Position numbers and translations under genes: made by a program. A DNA stretch of 64,000 nt from Caenorhabditis elegans (lineage: Eukaryota > Nematoda > Chromadorea > Rhabditida > Rhabditidae): assembly GCF_000002985.6 (NCBI RefSeq), contig NC_003283.11, positions 13,268,001 through 13,332,000 of the forward strand, given 5' to 3'. A model generated the notes under the pieces. That model ran no database searches, was not told the DNA's origin, and saw only the letters and a program-made list of their open reading frames with translations. Position 1 is the first letter of the stretch. The number at the start of each line of letters is the position of its first letter. Shown piece after piece: positions 63,230-64,000 of this stretch.

Positions 63230-63955
63230 CTAAAAATTCATAATATCATCTACTAACAACATTTTATCCTTTTGAGGAATTTTGGAAACAAATGGTGCAA
63301 CGTGTAACAGGTGTAAATCTTTCTGCATTCTTTGTTGACGCTCCAGTAGGTCGACCATTCCAATCAGCTCAGCAAACTGACTCGGCCCGTCTTTTCTGTT
63401 TCGGAGGCAATGATCAAATAGAGCGTCGGCGTACTGTTCACGTTCCCTGCCAAGAATTTCTTGGGCGTGTTGCGAGAGGTCAGGCACCGCTAAAAAGTGA
63501 AATTTTCCGTTTCTCGCAGAGTGTTTTAGTAATCTTTTTATTGAAAACTACTTTTTGCCGTAATTTATTTTTTAGATTCGGTACCATATTTCTGACCAGA
63601 TTCGGAAAAGTATTTGGCGATGTAAAGTTTCTAGTTGAAAAACATGTTGAAAACAATGGAAAAAGGTTTAGATAAAGGTTTCAGAAGTTGCTGGGAAAGT
63701 TTTCTAAAAAATTATGGAAAGATTTTGCAAAGAAATTGCAAAATTGAACTTAGAAACATAATGGCAAAACTACAGAACTTATTTGAGACACTTCTAATAG
63801 TTTGCCAACATTCGTCCGAAAGTTTTCATCGAATGCCGGATAGCTTACCTGGATTACATAAACATATTGCTTTTAGCAAAACAAACTCCGTTTCCTGGAT
63901 TTCACATCTTATTAATGGAGCAATTGACATAACTGTCTCCGCGTAAACCATTCCT
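63230..63955 (-). CDS. Nuclear hormone receptor, C-terminal part (cut by window end)
   Basis: Two exons on minus are visible, 63849-63955 and 63230-63489; the gene continues beyond 64000. They encode MSIAPLIRCEIQETEFVLLK, ICLCNPAVPDLSQHAQEIL and end ERQQRMQKDLHLLHVAPFVS..DDIMNF. Exon lengths (107 and 260 nt) and phases are identical to the last two exons of the NHR gene at 61283-63011, which ends VPDLSKHAQLLL...QRMQKDLHLLYIAPLVA. This is a recent tandem duplicate. The DNA-binding domain lies outside the window, so its P-box cannot be checked. Confidence 0.85.
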
Positions 63956-64000
63956 CTGAAAGGTTAAAAATTGATTTTGCAAATATTTTCTTTGCAAACT

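Overview
This is a nuclear genomic window from a rhabditid nematode, almost certainly Caenorhabditis elegans. The signs are AT-rich spacers, short introns (about 45-60 nt) ending in TTTTCAG, candidate trans-splice acceptors just upstream of start codons, a cuticle collagen, chemoreceptor (serpentine) genes, supplementary nuclear receptors with a CNGCKTFFRR P-box, and many small palindromic DNA elements. From memory, the combination of a NASP gene, an AT-hook gene, a collagen and an animal-type amylase matches the chromosome V cosmid C50B6. That placement is recall, not a search. All genes were rebuilt by joining exons by hand with splice phase checked at every junction.

Layout. 0.45-1.8 kb: a small bZIP transcription factor (+). 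2.5-5.1 kb: a 1.6 kb foldback element carrying tRNA-like A/B boxes, then a 204 bp hAT-type MITE with an 8 bp target duplication. 5.6-24.4 kb: one large minus-strand RhoGEF (DH-PH) gene, probably uig-1, with 16 coding exons, two alternative first exons and several multi-kilobase introns. 24.4-29.5 kb: no supported gene. 29.5-41.4 kb: plus-strand genes encoding rapidly evolving, homeodomain-like proteins in which the normally invariant recognition-helix Asn51 is replaced, plus a decayed LINE fragment.

42.3-44.2 kb: NASP-type histone chaperone (-) with two E2F-like sites upstream. 45.6-47.5 kb: AT-hook protein of unknown function (+). 48.2-50.0 kb: a two-exon cuticle collagen (-) and, 0.8 kb beyond it, a relic of the last 20 codons and 3' UTR of a second copy. 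50.5-54.4 kb: two intact SRH-type chemoreceptors (+). 54.4-57.0 kb: secreted alpha-amylase (-) with candidate intestinal GATA sites upstream. 58.3-60.9 kb: two STR/SRJ-type receptors (+); the first is a frameshifted pseudogene interrupted by a Tc1/mariner-type MITE, the second is intact. 61.3-64.0 kb: two tandem nuclear hormone receptor genes (-), the second cut by the window edge.

There is no bacterial-style operon logic. The genes act separately in transcription and chromatin (bZIP, homeodomain cluster, NHRs, NASP, AT-hook), Rho signalling (RhoGEF), cuticle, chemosensation and digestion. The least explained part is the 29-41 kb homeodomain-like cluster.
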